Source: Spartinivicinus ruber (lineage in GTDB: Bacteria; Pseudomonadota; Gammaproteobacteria; Pseudomonadales; Zooshikellaceae). Taken from it: 64,000 nucleotides of DNA. The stretch spans positions 5,548,354-5,612,353 of the forward strand of contig NZ_CP048878.1 of the NCBI RefSeq assembly GCF_011009015.1. Reading direction: 5' to 3'. Below the pieces are notes generated by a model. The model did no database searches, was not told the DNA's origin, and worked only from the letters and a program-made list of their open reading frames with translations. Positions 1 through 8,060 of this stretch are shown one piece after another (the stretch's first letter is position 1; each line of letters starts with the position of its first letter). The position numbers and the translations under genes were made by a program.

Positions 1-97
1 TTGTTGTTATTGCAACCAGCAGATAGAATAGAAATACATTTCGGAACAGCTCGATACTAACAGAACTTGAGATAGGAAAAGAGGTATCAGCCATCAT
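1..97 (-). CDS. N-terminal start of a membrane protein (partial)
   Basis: An open frame begins with tandem ATG codons at 97 and 94 on the minus strand and runs off the left edge, leaving about 32 residues. It starts MMADTSFPISSSVSIELFRN and then becomes hydrophobic (VFLFYLLVAIT), as expected for an N-terminal membrane anchor of a sensor kinase or GGDEF-type protein. Too little is visible to name a family, and the upstream ribosome site (AGAAG) is only moderate. Confidence 0.4.
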   Translation of the reverse strand, partial: MMADTSFPISSSVSIELFRNVFLFYLLVAITT

Positions 98-177
98 CAG
101 CTTCTATCTATTAATTTGGTTAATAATATAAACAATATCAAATTAGCTTAACGTATCCAATTTAATCAAATGATTTA

Positions 178-969
178 TTATTTATAACGAAAGTTTTCTT
201 GATAATATCCTTCTTCTAATTTTTTTAAATATAGTTCTACAATACCCTGATTGTATAATTTTTTTAATCCACGATTAAATTTTTTCATTCTTTCAATATT
301 ATTTTGATTTTTTTTGTTTAGCATTAACCTCATCTTTGCGTTAATGAGCAGTTTTGGATGATAAGTGATTTTATCTCTATCATATTGGCTAAAATGAGTA
401 TTTAAAATAGCTTTGCCAACATTAATATCATGCGGGAACAACTGTATTCTATTATTGATTAATTTTCGAAAGTTAATCTCATCAGAAGGAACATAATGTA
501 GGTTAAACTTTCCTTCTTTTGCTGCTTTTTTAAATTGATTTTCATAGTCATAACCAATAGTAACTCCTATATTCAACCCTGCTAAATCACTCACTGACTC
601 CCAGTTAAAGTCAAAGTCTTTTCGGTGAAAGAAAACAAATCGATGGCTTAGCACATTATCACTAAAATAAAAATATATTTCTCTTTCTGGTTTCTTTTGC
701 CAAATAACGGAGCCATCAAAAATATCTCGTTTTGCAAGCTCATAGCAACGTTTCCATGGAAAATACTTATATTTAACCTGAATACCTTCAAGAGAAAAGG
801 CCTTACTTACAATATGGGAAAACACACCATAATATTTGTACTTTTCCGATGAAAATGGCAGCCATTCCCCGTTTGTTAGCCTTATAGTTTCTTCAGCCCA
901 AACTACCTTTGAGAATATAAAAAACATCAATACTATAAATATCAATAGTTTTTCATAAAATTTCAACAT
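178..969 (-). CDS. Orphan family-3 solute-binding protein (periplasmic)
   Basis: A 263-residue protein with a clear Sec signal peptide (hydrophobic core about residues 8-24, cut near VVWAEE). The mature part has the plan of extracellular solute-binding proteins family 3: an early TNGEWLPF segment, then FPWKRCYELAKRDIFDGSVIW, the PWKR/DG pattern shared with the proteins at 15774-17514 and 39425-40216. Such proteins usually bind amino acids or related small molecules in the periplasm. No ABC permease or ATPase gene is near, so it is an orphan receptor or works with a remote transporter. The ligand cannot be told from sequence. The family call is firm, the function is not. Confidence 0.75.
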   Translation of the reverse strand: MLKFYEKLLIFIVLMFFIFSKVVWAEETIRLTNGEWLPFSSEKYKYYGVFSHIVSKAFSLEGIQVKYKYFPWKRCYELAKRDIFDGSVIWQKKPEREIYFYFSDNVLSHRFVFFHRKDFDFNWESVSDLAGLNIGVTIGYDYENQFKKAAKEGKFNLHYVPSDEINFRKLINNRIQLFPHDINVGKAILNTHFSQYDRDKITYHPKLLINAKMRLMLNKKNQNNIERMKKFNRGLKKLYNQGIVELYLKKLEEGYYQENFRYK

Positions 970-1400
970 ACTTTTAACAATCCAATGTTTTATGCTAACT
1001 CTATTAGTAATTCACTCATTAATATTAAGCACTTATTGGTTACAGCTTGATACTTGTGCATTAACAAAAAGCTTGACCCTTATTATTCAGTTTACTAAAC
1101 AGCCACTACTACATTACAATGAAAGCTTTCACACTCATGATACCTATTTCTTAAAAGATTAAGACATTAACGAACTGCTTGCAAAAGAGTATATTTTGTA
1201 ATATCGAGCGACTCGAAGAAAACAATACAATATAACAATATATTGTTATACAATACAACAATATTTAAGTATTTATCAGGACTCATAGCAAACAACAAAA
1301 TAACCACTAGCCACTAGACTGGAAAGCACTTCAACTCTATCAGCACAGCTAAACAGAAAAATGTAAGTGTTCGCAAACTTAAAAAGTTACCTAATTATGT
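970..1400. other. Non-coding gap between two minus-strand genes
   Basis: No plausible gene on either strand. The gap is very AT-rich and holds a perfect 20-bp palindrome at 1231-1250 (TATAACAATA and its reverse complement). It presumably carries the promoter of the 178-969 gene and the end of the gene transcribed towards it from 2048. Confidence 0.5.
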
Positions 1401-2048
1401 CTAATGACGACGGACTACAATAGAAGATATGCTGTCATTGATTCCCTGTTGAATGAAGCAATACACGTCTAAATCATATACTTTCCTAGGTCCATTAAAA
1501 TTAACTTCTCTGTGTAGCACTACTTCATATCCAGGCGATACTTTTAAAGAAGAAATGTCATCATTCTTCATACCAAGCTTCGTTAAAAGACTGAGATTAT
1601 ATAAACCTGGCTTTAACTTCACCTCATACCCTTGATATTTGCAGTGTTGATAGACCTTAGCTACAACAGGTCCTAATGGCTCATCAGTTATACTCGCAAT
1701 TTTCTTCATTTCCAATCCTGAAGAAACTAAAAAGGCTGCCCCAAAAATACATGTCACCCCACTCAAAATATTATAAAGTGATTTATTTCTAGACTGGTTA
1801 TACTGCTTATTATATTCATATTTAAATAGGGCAATTAATGTAACACCAAAAAAAGCCACGCTCATTGCCATATCTGGTACAGCATCACCATAAATGTAGG
1901 AAGCTTCACGAGACTTTTCAGTGCCTCCTCTAGCAGCGCCTGGAAAAATCAGCTCATCATTATTAAAGCTATATCCTGCATATAATAATAGGGCAAGCCC
2001 CATAAATAAATAGGAGAATAATGCTCCGCCTTTTTTATGTCTACTCAT
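1401..2048 (-). CDS. Membrane protein with C-terminal beta/gamma-crystallin-like domain
   Basis: I chose the ATG at 2048 (MSRHKKGGALF) because the longer frame depends on a TTG at 2120 with no ribosome site. That gives about 215 residues. Three hydrophobic stretches are visible: SYLFMGLALLLYAG just after the start, SVAFFGVTLIALF, and ILSGVTCIFGAAFLVSSG. The last ~45 residues (YEVVLHREVNFNGPRKVYDL...DSISSIVVRR) match one beta/gamma-crystallin Greek-key motif: aromatic start, F-x-G turn, and a final SS-I-x-V strand. In bacteria such domains often bind calcium or stabilise extracytoplasmic proteins. Whether the domain faces the periplasm is inferred. No partner gene is evident. Confidence 0.6.
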   Translation of the reverse strand: MSRHKKGGALFSYLFMGLALLLYAGYSFNNDELIFPGAARGGTEKSREASYIYGDAVPDMAMSVAFFGVTLIALFKYEYNKQYNQSRNKSLYNILSGVTCIFGAAFLVSSGLEMKKIASITDEPLGPVVAKVYQHCKYQGYEVKLKPGLYNLSLLTKLGMKNDDISSLKVSPGYEVVLHREVNFNGPRKVYDLDVYCFIQQGINDSISSIVVRRH

Positions 2049-2282
2049 TTCTGTACAATCATGAAAATAAACTCTTGTAATAAGTGTAGACGCTGTCAAT
2101 TCTGTTGATGATAAGAACAATAAGAATTTCGGAAAACTTCAATAGCTATTGTAAATATCAATTCGTAATAAGAATATTTATTAAAAAATATATTGAATAA
2201 AAAAACAGCTATTTTTATTGAAAAATTTCAGGAGTAGACTTATATTATCATTTCATCCGTTGTTAGAAATTCTATAAGTTCC

Positions 2283-2975
2283 CTAATTTATATTAGATAT
2301 AACTACATTAGCATCATTAATAAGCTCCATTGTACTGTTACTTTTTTTACATACCAAACTATCCTCATGAACAGAAACTGGGTTTTCAATATCGTGGGGA
2401 AAAGCCTTTAATTCAAGCTGTTCAAATATTTTGTAAGCATCTGGAACATAAGCTATAAATGCATCTAGCCTATTATTTAAAACCATGATAATATTATTTT
2501 TAATTGTTGGTAGAAACTTAAATTCAATTCCTGAATTTTCTATTTTTTGTCCATAAGGCATACCACTTCTAGCACCAACACGTAATGTTTTCAACTCCTC
2601 TAATGAATTAATTACTTTGGTATTTGGTTTAGTAAAAATATATATTTTTGCCACATTCATTGGTTTGCTCTGTATATAATCTTCTCCTATATATTGATAA
2701 AAATCAGTATTTTTATTAACTGGTGAAATACAGCATACTAAACACTTATCAAATAGGCTAAAAGCTCTTTTCGGAGGATATACCCTTATTTCAAAAGGTA
2801 TTTTCGTGTTTATTAAAGATATAATTTTATCATATCGCCCACCACCATCAGCCTGATGCAAGCCATCAATTTGAACAAAAAAAATATTAACGAACTCAGT
2901 ACATGATGCACTAAAAGATAATGTACAGTAAAAAAATATAGTTAAGCAAATCCGCCTCATTTTTTTAGCTTTCAT
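2283..2975 (-). CDS. Orphan periplasmic binding protein (family-3-like)
   Basis: About 230 residues. The ATG at 2975 (MKAKKMRR) is preferred to the one at 2981 because TAAGG lies at proper distance only from the inner start. A signal peptide (ICLTIFFYCTLSFSASC) is followed by a divergent solute-binding fold: FEIRVYPPKRAFSLFDKC (equivalent to the PWKR block), SLEELKTLRVGARSGMPYG, and NNRLDAFIAY. No transporter genes are linked. The DNA from about 2583 rightwards is closely matched by a broken copy beginning exactly at the border of the IS element near 7031, so the gene had a paralogue that has decayed. Confidence 0.65.
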   Translation of the reverse strand: MKAKKMRRICLTIFFYCTLSFSASCTEFVNIFFVQIDGLHQADGGGRYDKIISLINTKIPFEIRVYPPKRAFSLFDKCLVCCISPVNKNTDFYQYIGEDYIQSKPMNVAKIYIFTKPNTKVINSLEELKTLRVGARSGMPYGQKIENSGIEFKFLPTIKNNIIMVLNNRLDAFIAYVPDAYKIFEQLELKAFPHDIENPVSVHEDSLVCKKSNSTMELINDANVVISNIN

Positions 2976-3636
2976 GACCATACCTTAGACTAAGTAAGCT
3001 ATTAAAAATCAACTTGTACTTAATAGAGTAGACGATCAAAGTCCACTCGAGCCATCATATATTAATATTTACTGCCTTTACAGCAACTTTAAATAATCAA
3101 AATTACTACTTTACTGTTCGGTTACTTCTACGGTCATTTTACTTATCACCTAGAAGGTATAATATTACTTTCTTTATATTTATAAGCTAACTACAATTTT
3201 TAGGGATACCTTAAGCTATTAGTATATTTACCTTTCTGGCACTGTAACTTTACTCTTATACTCACTCACAAGAATTAACTGATATTATATTGTGAAGGGT
3301 ATGTAACTGCAGCTTCTTATATAGCAAAATTCTAATAACTAATTAGAAGTATAATTGCAATAATTATATCATGAACTCAGGGGTTTTATTATAAAATCAA
3401 TCGAGTATTCTTACACAAGGCTTGTACTTCGAATTAATTTAGATAACAAACTATCAGGAACCAACTATTGTTTGGCAATCAGTTCACTTATTGTTATATC
3501 AAAATTAATTATTATTTCTGCATGATTACAGTGTAATTGTCATATTTAACTTATAGAAAAACTAGTGAGTTATCTTTATAATTCTCTGGCATCACTAACA
3601 ACCCTAAACCTGATAGTGAATATGGAGATTCATATC
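2976..3636. other. Non-coding divergent gap
   Basis: About 660 bp of AT-rich DNA between divergent genes, with many stops in all frames. It must hold promoters for both flanking genes, but I see no operator, tRNA or repeat in it that I can defend. Confidence 0.4.
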
Positions 3637-4158
3637 ATGAATAGATATTTAATTGGTATTTCATTGCTACCAGTAGCTTTCATTTTTTCAGCTTCTTCTA
3701 CAGCAAATGAAGGTCTAGGAACAATAGAATCAAACATAGAAAGTGTACTTATGGCTCCTAAGAGTGAAACTGATTATCAGATGGCTCTCAAAATTAAAAA
3801 AATGATTTCAAACTCTGTTGTTCCTTCAGATGCTGCAATCAGTGCTGCTCGCTCCGTATGCTACAGTTCCTTACCAGGTAGGAACACAAACCAATCTCTA
3901 ATTATGGTTCCATTACCAGATAATAAAGCAGACTTGGATGCGGTGTGTCATGTTTCTATTAATAGCGCCTGGCATGCAGGCGGTATAGCAAAGGGCAATT
4001 ATTTCTATCAAAATTGTTCAAGTCTAGACAATAAGAGCTATGGTGGTGGATATACTTCATATGTAAATGAAAAGTACTTTGAAGCCAACCGTTCAAAATA
4101 TTCTAGTTGCAAACCCACTAATGCTTTTGTATGCTGCTCCCCTCAATTCCCTAATTAG
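3637..4158 (+). CDS. Small secreted protein, unknown function
   Basis: The ATG at 3637 (MNRYLIGISLLPVAFIFSAS) is preferred over the GTG at 3565, because GGAG sits at normal distance upstream and a textbook signal peptide follows at once, cleaved near SSTANEG. The mature part is about 150 residues with Cys residues at several positions (SVCYSS, AVCHV, NCSS, SSCKP, FVCCSP), suggesting disulphides in the periplasm or outside the cell. The middle is rich in Gly, Asn and Tyr (GGGYTSYVNEKYFEANRSKY). I do not recognise the family. A terminator hairpin follows the stop directly, so it is probably monocistronic. Confidence 0.6.
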   Translation: MNRYLIGISLLPVAFIFSASSTANEGLGTIESNIESVLMAPKSETDYQMALKIKKMISNSVVPSDAAISAARSVCYSSLPGRNTNQSLIMVPLPDNKADLDAVCHVSINSAWHAGGIAKGNYFYQNCSSLDNKSYGGGYTSYVNEKYFEANRSKYSSCKPTNAFVCCSPQFPN

Positions 4159-4168
4159 AAATTGTAAA

Positions 4169-4199
4169 TATACCTTCTCTTCATTTGAGAGAAGGTATA
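4169..4199 (+). terminator. Rho-independent terminator of the 3637-4158 gene
   Basis: A perfect 12-bp stem (4169-4180 paired with 4188-4199, TATACCTTCTCT) with a 7-nt loop lies 11 bp after the stop codon and is followed by CTTATTAC, a weak T-rich tail. Confidence 0.6.
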
Positions 4200-4289
4200 C
4201 TTATTACTATTAAATAAATAAAGACAAGCTTTTCAACGTTAATAAAGCAGGACTAAAGTCTATTTGCATGACAATCATATTTGAACCTG

Positions 4290-4913
4290 TTAATTCACTA
4301 AACCAAAGGCGTGAGAGAATGGATCCCAAGTCGAGTCATTATGCCATTCATATTCAGCATATTTTGCTGTTTGCAACGCTTTATCCTTACCTATCGTCAA
4401 CTCAATTAGCCTTAACGCCATATCCATTCCAGCCGATACACCTGCAGCAGTAATAAACTTTCCATCCTCCACCCAGCGGGCCTGCTCAATCCAATTTGTT
4501 GTACTGCTCTGTGATTGTGGCCAACTGAACGCTGCTTTATTTGTCGTGGCATTACGATTATCCAATAACCCTGTTGCTGCTAAAATACCAGCGCCTGTAC
4601 ACACAGAAGTAATATACTGTGCCTTTTCCTGCTGAGACCGCAGCCAACTCAGAACTGGGGCATCTTTCCTTACCTGTTGTCGAGTCCCATTTCCACCAGG
4701 CACTAATACCAAATCATACTGTATAGGCTCATCGAAACTATATTCAGCAACTCCTTTAATACCAGCTGAACTCATAACAAGACCTGTTGATTCAGCTACT
4801 TGATAAATATCATAGTAATTGCCTAACATTCCAAACATTTGTAAAGGACCATAATAATCCAGAAGTTCGTACCCTTCAAACAACACAGCAGCAATCTTTA
4901 TTTTTTTAATCAT
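4290..4913 (-). CDS. DJ-1/PfpI family protein (isonitrile-hydratase/ThiJ-like)
   Basis: The start at 4913 (MIKKIKIAAVLFEGYELLDYYGP) follows a near-perfect AGGAGG, giving 207 residues, the family's usual length. The DJ-1/PfpI fold is plain: N-terminal beta strand with an acidic residue (FEGYELLD), VPGGNGTRQQ turn, and the nucleophile elbow SVCTGAGILAATGLL with Cys105. The ending AGVSAGMDMALRLIE is also typical. Members include isonitrile hydratases, glyoxalase-like enzymes and chaperones, so the exact reaction is open. The gene is divergent from a GlxA-type regulator carrying the same fold at its N-terminus. That pairing suggests the regulator controls it in response to a substrate-like ligand. 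Confidence 0.8.
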   Translation of the reverse strand: MIKKIKIAAVLFEGYELLDYYGPLQMFGMLGNYYDIYQVAESTGLVMSSAGIKGVAEYSFDEPIQYDLVLVPGGNGTRQQVRKDAPVLSWLRSQQEKAQYITSVCTGAGILAATGLLDNRNATTNKAAFSWPQSQSSTTNWIEQARWVEDGKFITAAGVSAGMDMALRLIELTIGKDKALQTAKYAEYEWHNDSTWDPFSHAFGLVN

Positions 4914-5016
4914 AATACCTCCTGCCCCCTTCTTAATATTGATGTACAGGTATAGAATAATTTTTGAAGCAGTTTTTATAATCTCATTTTGAGACATCAA
5001 AGGTAACTTTTAAGTC

Positions 5017-5988
5017 ATGTTATCAAGAAAAGTGGGTATCTTACTATTTCCGAATAGTCATCTACTTGATTTATCCGGGCCAGCTCAAGCATTACATACA
5101 ATTAATGAGTATTTCCCCAATACCATTCAAATGGATTATTTAGCGCCAACCGAGATCATACATTCATATCAAGGCCTTCAACTCACTGGTCTACTTACGC
5201 TGAAACAGGCTGCAACTAATTATGACTTGCTAATCGTTAATGGTAGTAAATTTAATACAGATATGTTCAGCCAATCTGGCTGTGATCGAGGTATTACTTG
5301 GTTGTCGGAACAATTTAAGAAGGGAAAAATACAAACTGTAGCTTCAATATGTACAGGTGCTTTTTTTCTGGCAAAAGCGGGACTGCTTAAACAACGTAGT
5401 TGCACCACTCATCATAGCCTAACCGATATTCTACAGACCGTAGAACCAACTGCCGATGTCAAACTAAACCACCTATTTGTTTGGGATGATCAAATACTCA
5501 CGTCAGCAGGTGTCACTGCTGGCATAGATATGATATTGGAATGGATATCGCAAACCATAGGGCAAAGTATGGCACAACAAATAGCACGTGACTTAGTGGT
5601 ATATACTCGAACAGCTGATGAACCAACCCATATGTCACCGCAACGACAATTCCGTAATCATATAGATCAACGAATACATCAATTACAAGATGCTATTATG
5701 AAAAAACCTGAAAACAATTGGTCTGCCAATAAAGTGGAAGAGACTATTTGTTTAGGTTATCGACAAACTTCTAGGCGCTTTGTAAAAGCAACTGGCATTA
5801 CAATAAAACAATATCAAATGGGGTTACGCTTAGAACAAGCAAAGAATTTACTTGTAAACAGTGATAAAAGTATCGATCGAATTGCCGAAGAAATTGGTTT
5901 TCAGTCTACCCACACTTTTAGGAAAGCCTGGTATACACAATTTGATATATCTCCCTCAGAATATCGAAAAAACTATCAAAACAAGTGA
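5017..5988 (+). CDS. GlxA-type AraC family transcriptional regulator
   Basis: 323 residues in two modules. Residues ~5-185 are a DJ-1/PfpI-like sensor domain (VGILLFPNSHLLDLSGPAQALHT, VNGSK turn, elbow ASICTGAFFLAKAGLL with Cys112). Residues ~225-320 are an AraC double helix-turn-helix (ETICLGYRQTSRRFVKATGI, then SIDRIAEEIGFQSTHTFRKAW and the ending FDISPSEYRKNY). This is the standard GlxA/FtrA/ArgR-like design for cytoplasmic DNA-binding regulators of nitrogen or one-carbon metabolism. It faces the DJ-1 gene across about 100 bp and likely regulates it. An IS element begins only 11 bp after its stop. Confidence 0.85.
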   Translation: MLSRKVGILLFPNSHLLDLSGPAQALHTINEYFPNTIQMDYLAPTEIIHSYQGLQLTGLLTLKQAATNYDLLIVNGSKFNTDMFSQSGCDRGITWLSEQFKKGKIQTVASICTGAFFLAKAGLLKQRSCTTHHSLTDILQTVEPTADVKLNHLFVWDDQILTSAGVTAGIDMILEWISQTIGQSMAQQIARDLVVYTRTADEPTHMSPQRQFRNHIDQRIHQLQDAIMKKPENNWSANKVEETICLGYRQTSRRFVKATGITIKQYQMGLRLEQAKNLLVNSDKSIDRIAEEIGFQSTHTFRKAWYTQFDISPSEYRKNYQNK

Positions 5989-5999
5989 GCAAAAACAAT

Positions 6000-7030
6000 C
6001 CTAATTATCACTATACCTAAGCCATTAACTGCTGTATATTTGAACAGCATGGAAACTTAATTGAGAAGGTATAAATAATGGCTATCAACAAAGTTCAATT
6101 TCAAAAAGGCCTGAGTTTAAACGAGTTTCTCAAACAATATGGTACAGAAGAACAATGCTTTAATACCTTATACAAATTGCGATGGCCAGAAGGTTTTCAG
6201 TGCCCCAATTGTGGATACGACAAATGCTGTCAACTCACTACTAGAAAGCTTCAGCAGTGCTATAAATGTCACCAGCAAACATCTGTAACTGCAGGTACTA
6301 TCTTTGAATCAACCAAATTACCATTAAAGACTTGGTTCCAAGGGATGTATTTGATCTCCCAAGACAAAAAAGGTATATCAGCCATAGAATTACATCGCCA
6401 TTTAGGTATTTCCTATCAAGCTGCCTGGAGAATGAAACATAAGCTCATGAAAGTGATGCAAGAAAGAGAAGGCACCAAGCAATTGTCGGGTTTTATTGAA
6501 ATTGATGATGCCTATCTTGGTGGTGAGCGTACAGGTTGCAAAAGAGGTAGGGGAGCAGATGGGAAAATACCTTTTGTAGCAGCCGTAGAAACAACAAAAC
6601 AAGGTCAACCGACACGAATTAAACTAAGCATTTTAAAAGGGTTTAATAAAGAAGAGATAACGGCTTGGAGTAGGCAGAATTTGGCCAAGGGCAGTACCGT
6701 AATCTCCGATGGACTGGCCTGTTTTAATGGTGTCATAGAAGCAGGTTGTCTTCATGATAAAATTGTATGCGGTGGTGGTCGTGCATCAGTAGAGGAACCT
6801 GAATTTTATTGGGTTAACACCATCCTTGGAAACTTAAAAAGTGCTTTACGTAGTACTTATCATGCTATTCGCGCTAAATATGCACAACGTTATCTTGCTG
6901 AATTTCAGTATCGATTTAATCGAAGATTTAGCTTAGTAGAATTTATTCCTAGGCTAGCATTTGTAGCACTGAGAACACCTCCACTACCAGGTAAGCTACT
7001 AAATATAGCTTAGGTATGATGATAATTAGG
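6000..7030 (+). mobile_element. IS1595-family insertion sequence, copy 1
   Basis: A 1031-bp element bounded by 23-bp imperfect inverted repeats: CCTAATTATCACTATACC at 6000, and CCTAATTATCATCATACC read inwards from 7030; 21 of 23 bases match. It carries one transposase. It differs from copy 2 (16038-17068) at only two positions that I found (6524 and 6626), both silent. The flanking 8-mers (AAAACAAT left, TAATATTT right) do not match, so the target duplication has been lost, most simply by a deletion next to the element. Confidence 0.9.
6078..7013 (+). CDS. IS1595-family transposase (copy 1)
   Basis: 311 residues. An N-terminal zinc-ribbon is visible (CPNCGYDKCCQL...QCYKCHQQTSVTAGT), followed by the ISXO2/IS1595 catalytic region: FIEIDDAYLGGERTGCKRGRGADG, VISDG, and C-terminal E in the block around EPEFYWVNTILGNLKSALRST. 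The last block carries an N in place of the more common H of ISXO2-like proteins. A ribosome site (GAGAAGG) precedes the ATG. The protein is identical to that of copy 2, arguing for recent activity. Confidence 0.92.
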   Translation: MAINKVQFQKGLSLNEFLKQYGTEEQCFNTLYKLRWPEGFQCPNCGYDKCCQLTTRKLQQCYKCHQQTSVTAGTIFESTKLPLKTWFQGMYLISQDKKGISAIELHRHLGISYQAAWRMKHKLMKVMQEREGTKQLSGFIEIDDAYLGGERTGCKRGRGADGKIPFVAAVETTKQGQPTRIKLSILKGFNKEEITAWSRQNLAKGSTVISDGLACFNGVIEAGCLHDKIVCGGGRASVEEPEFYWVNTILGNLKSALRSTYHAIRAKYAQRYLAEFQYRFNRRFSLVEFIPRLAFVALRTPPLPGKLLNIA

Positions 7031-7185
7031 TAATATTTTCAATTCCTATTATGAATTAATTTCTTTGGCATTTTGTTTGGTGAATATATATTTTAGCCAC
7101 ATTCATTGGTTTGCTCTCCATATAAACCTCCCATGTTGATAAAAACTAGCTACTTTATTATTAAGATAATTTCATCATATTGGTA
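7031..7185 (-). pseudogene. Remnant of a solute-binding protein gene, cut by the IS
   Basis: Starting at the first base after the IS, the sequence aligns with the intact gene at 2283-2975 from position 2583 on: both share ATGAATTAATT and, exactly, GCCACATTCATTGGTTTGCT. About 90 bp further the match jumps to the region near 2815 (ATAATTTTATCATAT), showing an internal deletion. All frames are broken. It is therefore the decayed middle part of a paralogue; the C-terminal half was lost on the IS side. Confidence 0.7.
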
Positions 7186-7190
7186 CTCCA

Positions 7191-7562
7191 ATATAAGAGA
7201 ATCAGTGAGGTTTGTTGTTATATAGCCAAAGTGAATGGTATATATTCTTAGAATATAGTTTGTCAGTGACAAATGGAGTGTTAAAGTCTGACAATCAGTA
7301 TGATTTACAATTTACATTGACTATACAAACCTAAAGTTACTAATCATATCAATTTTGTTATTCAAAGTTATTTATTATGGTTTTTAAAGTAAGTCTACAA
7401 TTCGAATTATAAACTACATAATAAATACCTAAATTAGTTTTTTCACTTTTCGCAATACTATACGACAAATGCGAACTAAAAAATACAAGCTAAGAGTAAT
7501 AGATTTTACACTGCGCTAATATCAGAATGTATAAGTGTGTAGTTAATCACTTGGATAAAACC
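7191..7562. other. Non-coding gap before the chaperone gene
   Basis: AT-rich, with stops in every frame and no repeat I can identify. It should contain the promoter of the chaperone gene. An in-frame ATG at 7527 could extend that gene by 12 codons. Confidence 0.4.
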
Positions 7563-8027
7563 ATGATTCACCAGCCCCTTTCATACTCACAAAATGTCTA
7601 TCAAGATCTTAGTATTTTTGTTCGTGAGGCTCTCGCTAAGCTGGGTACACCCAGTGAAAAATTAGAAGATTTTAACGCATTTTCAACTATACAAATTGAT
7701 TTAGAAGATAATTTATCAATTAATATATCTCTTCAGGATGATAGGCTATGGCTTTGGGCCTTACTTCCTATGAGTGAGGAGCAGCTTGTATCAGAAGCAA
7801 GAACTATATTTCCAGTGATCACTGAACCGGTTGAGTATATAGAAACAGGGCAGTTAGTATTTGGAAAGTGTGAAAATGGCTACGAACTAAAGGCATTAAT
7901 TAACCTTGAGTCACTAAATAATAATAAGTTGAAAGAAATTATTGCTTCCTTTCATTCCTTATTATCAAAAATAAAGAAAGGACTATCAGAACATAATAGC
8001 CCAAACCATCATTATATGAAAGCCTGA
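7563..8027 (+). CDS. InvB/SpaK-type type III secretion chaperone
   Basis: 154 residues from the ATG at 7563 (MIHQPLSYSQNVYQDLS); a start at 7527 is possible. The protein follows Salmonella InvB closely in plan: an N-terminal helix IFVREALAKLG, then FSTIQIDLEDNLSINISLQD, the aromatic strand RLWLWALL, a GQLVFGKCENGYELKALI hairpin, and a C-terminal helix. This class IB chaperone family binds the N-terminal chaperone-binding domains of several effectors and brings them to the type III ATPase. Its neighbours 9365-12600 and 18300-19538 have effector-like N-termini and are natural clients. No export apparatus is in the window. An ISAs1 element now separates it from the next effector gene. Confidence 0.8.
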   Translation: MIHQPLSYSQNVYQDLSIFVREALAKLGTPSEKLEDFNAFSTIQIDLEDNLSINISLQDDRLWLWALLPMSEEQLVSEARTIFPVITEPVEYIETGQLVFGKCENGYELKALINLESLNNNKLKEIIASFHSLLSKIKKGLSEHNSPNHHYMKA

Positions 8028-8056
8028 ATATATACTCTTCGCGAATGACCTTTATA
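8028..8056 (+). repeat. 29-bp repeat, left copy of an inverted pair
   Basis: This segment, directly after the chaperone stop codon, contains TCTTCGCGAATGA. It is the reverse complement of 19882-19910 with 26 of 29 bases identical. The pair encloses the whole effector region. Its role is unknown; it may be a site-specific recombination end or a duplicated regulatory site. Confidence 0.6.
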
Positions 8057-8060
8057 CCCC

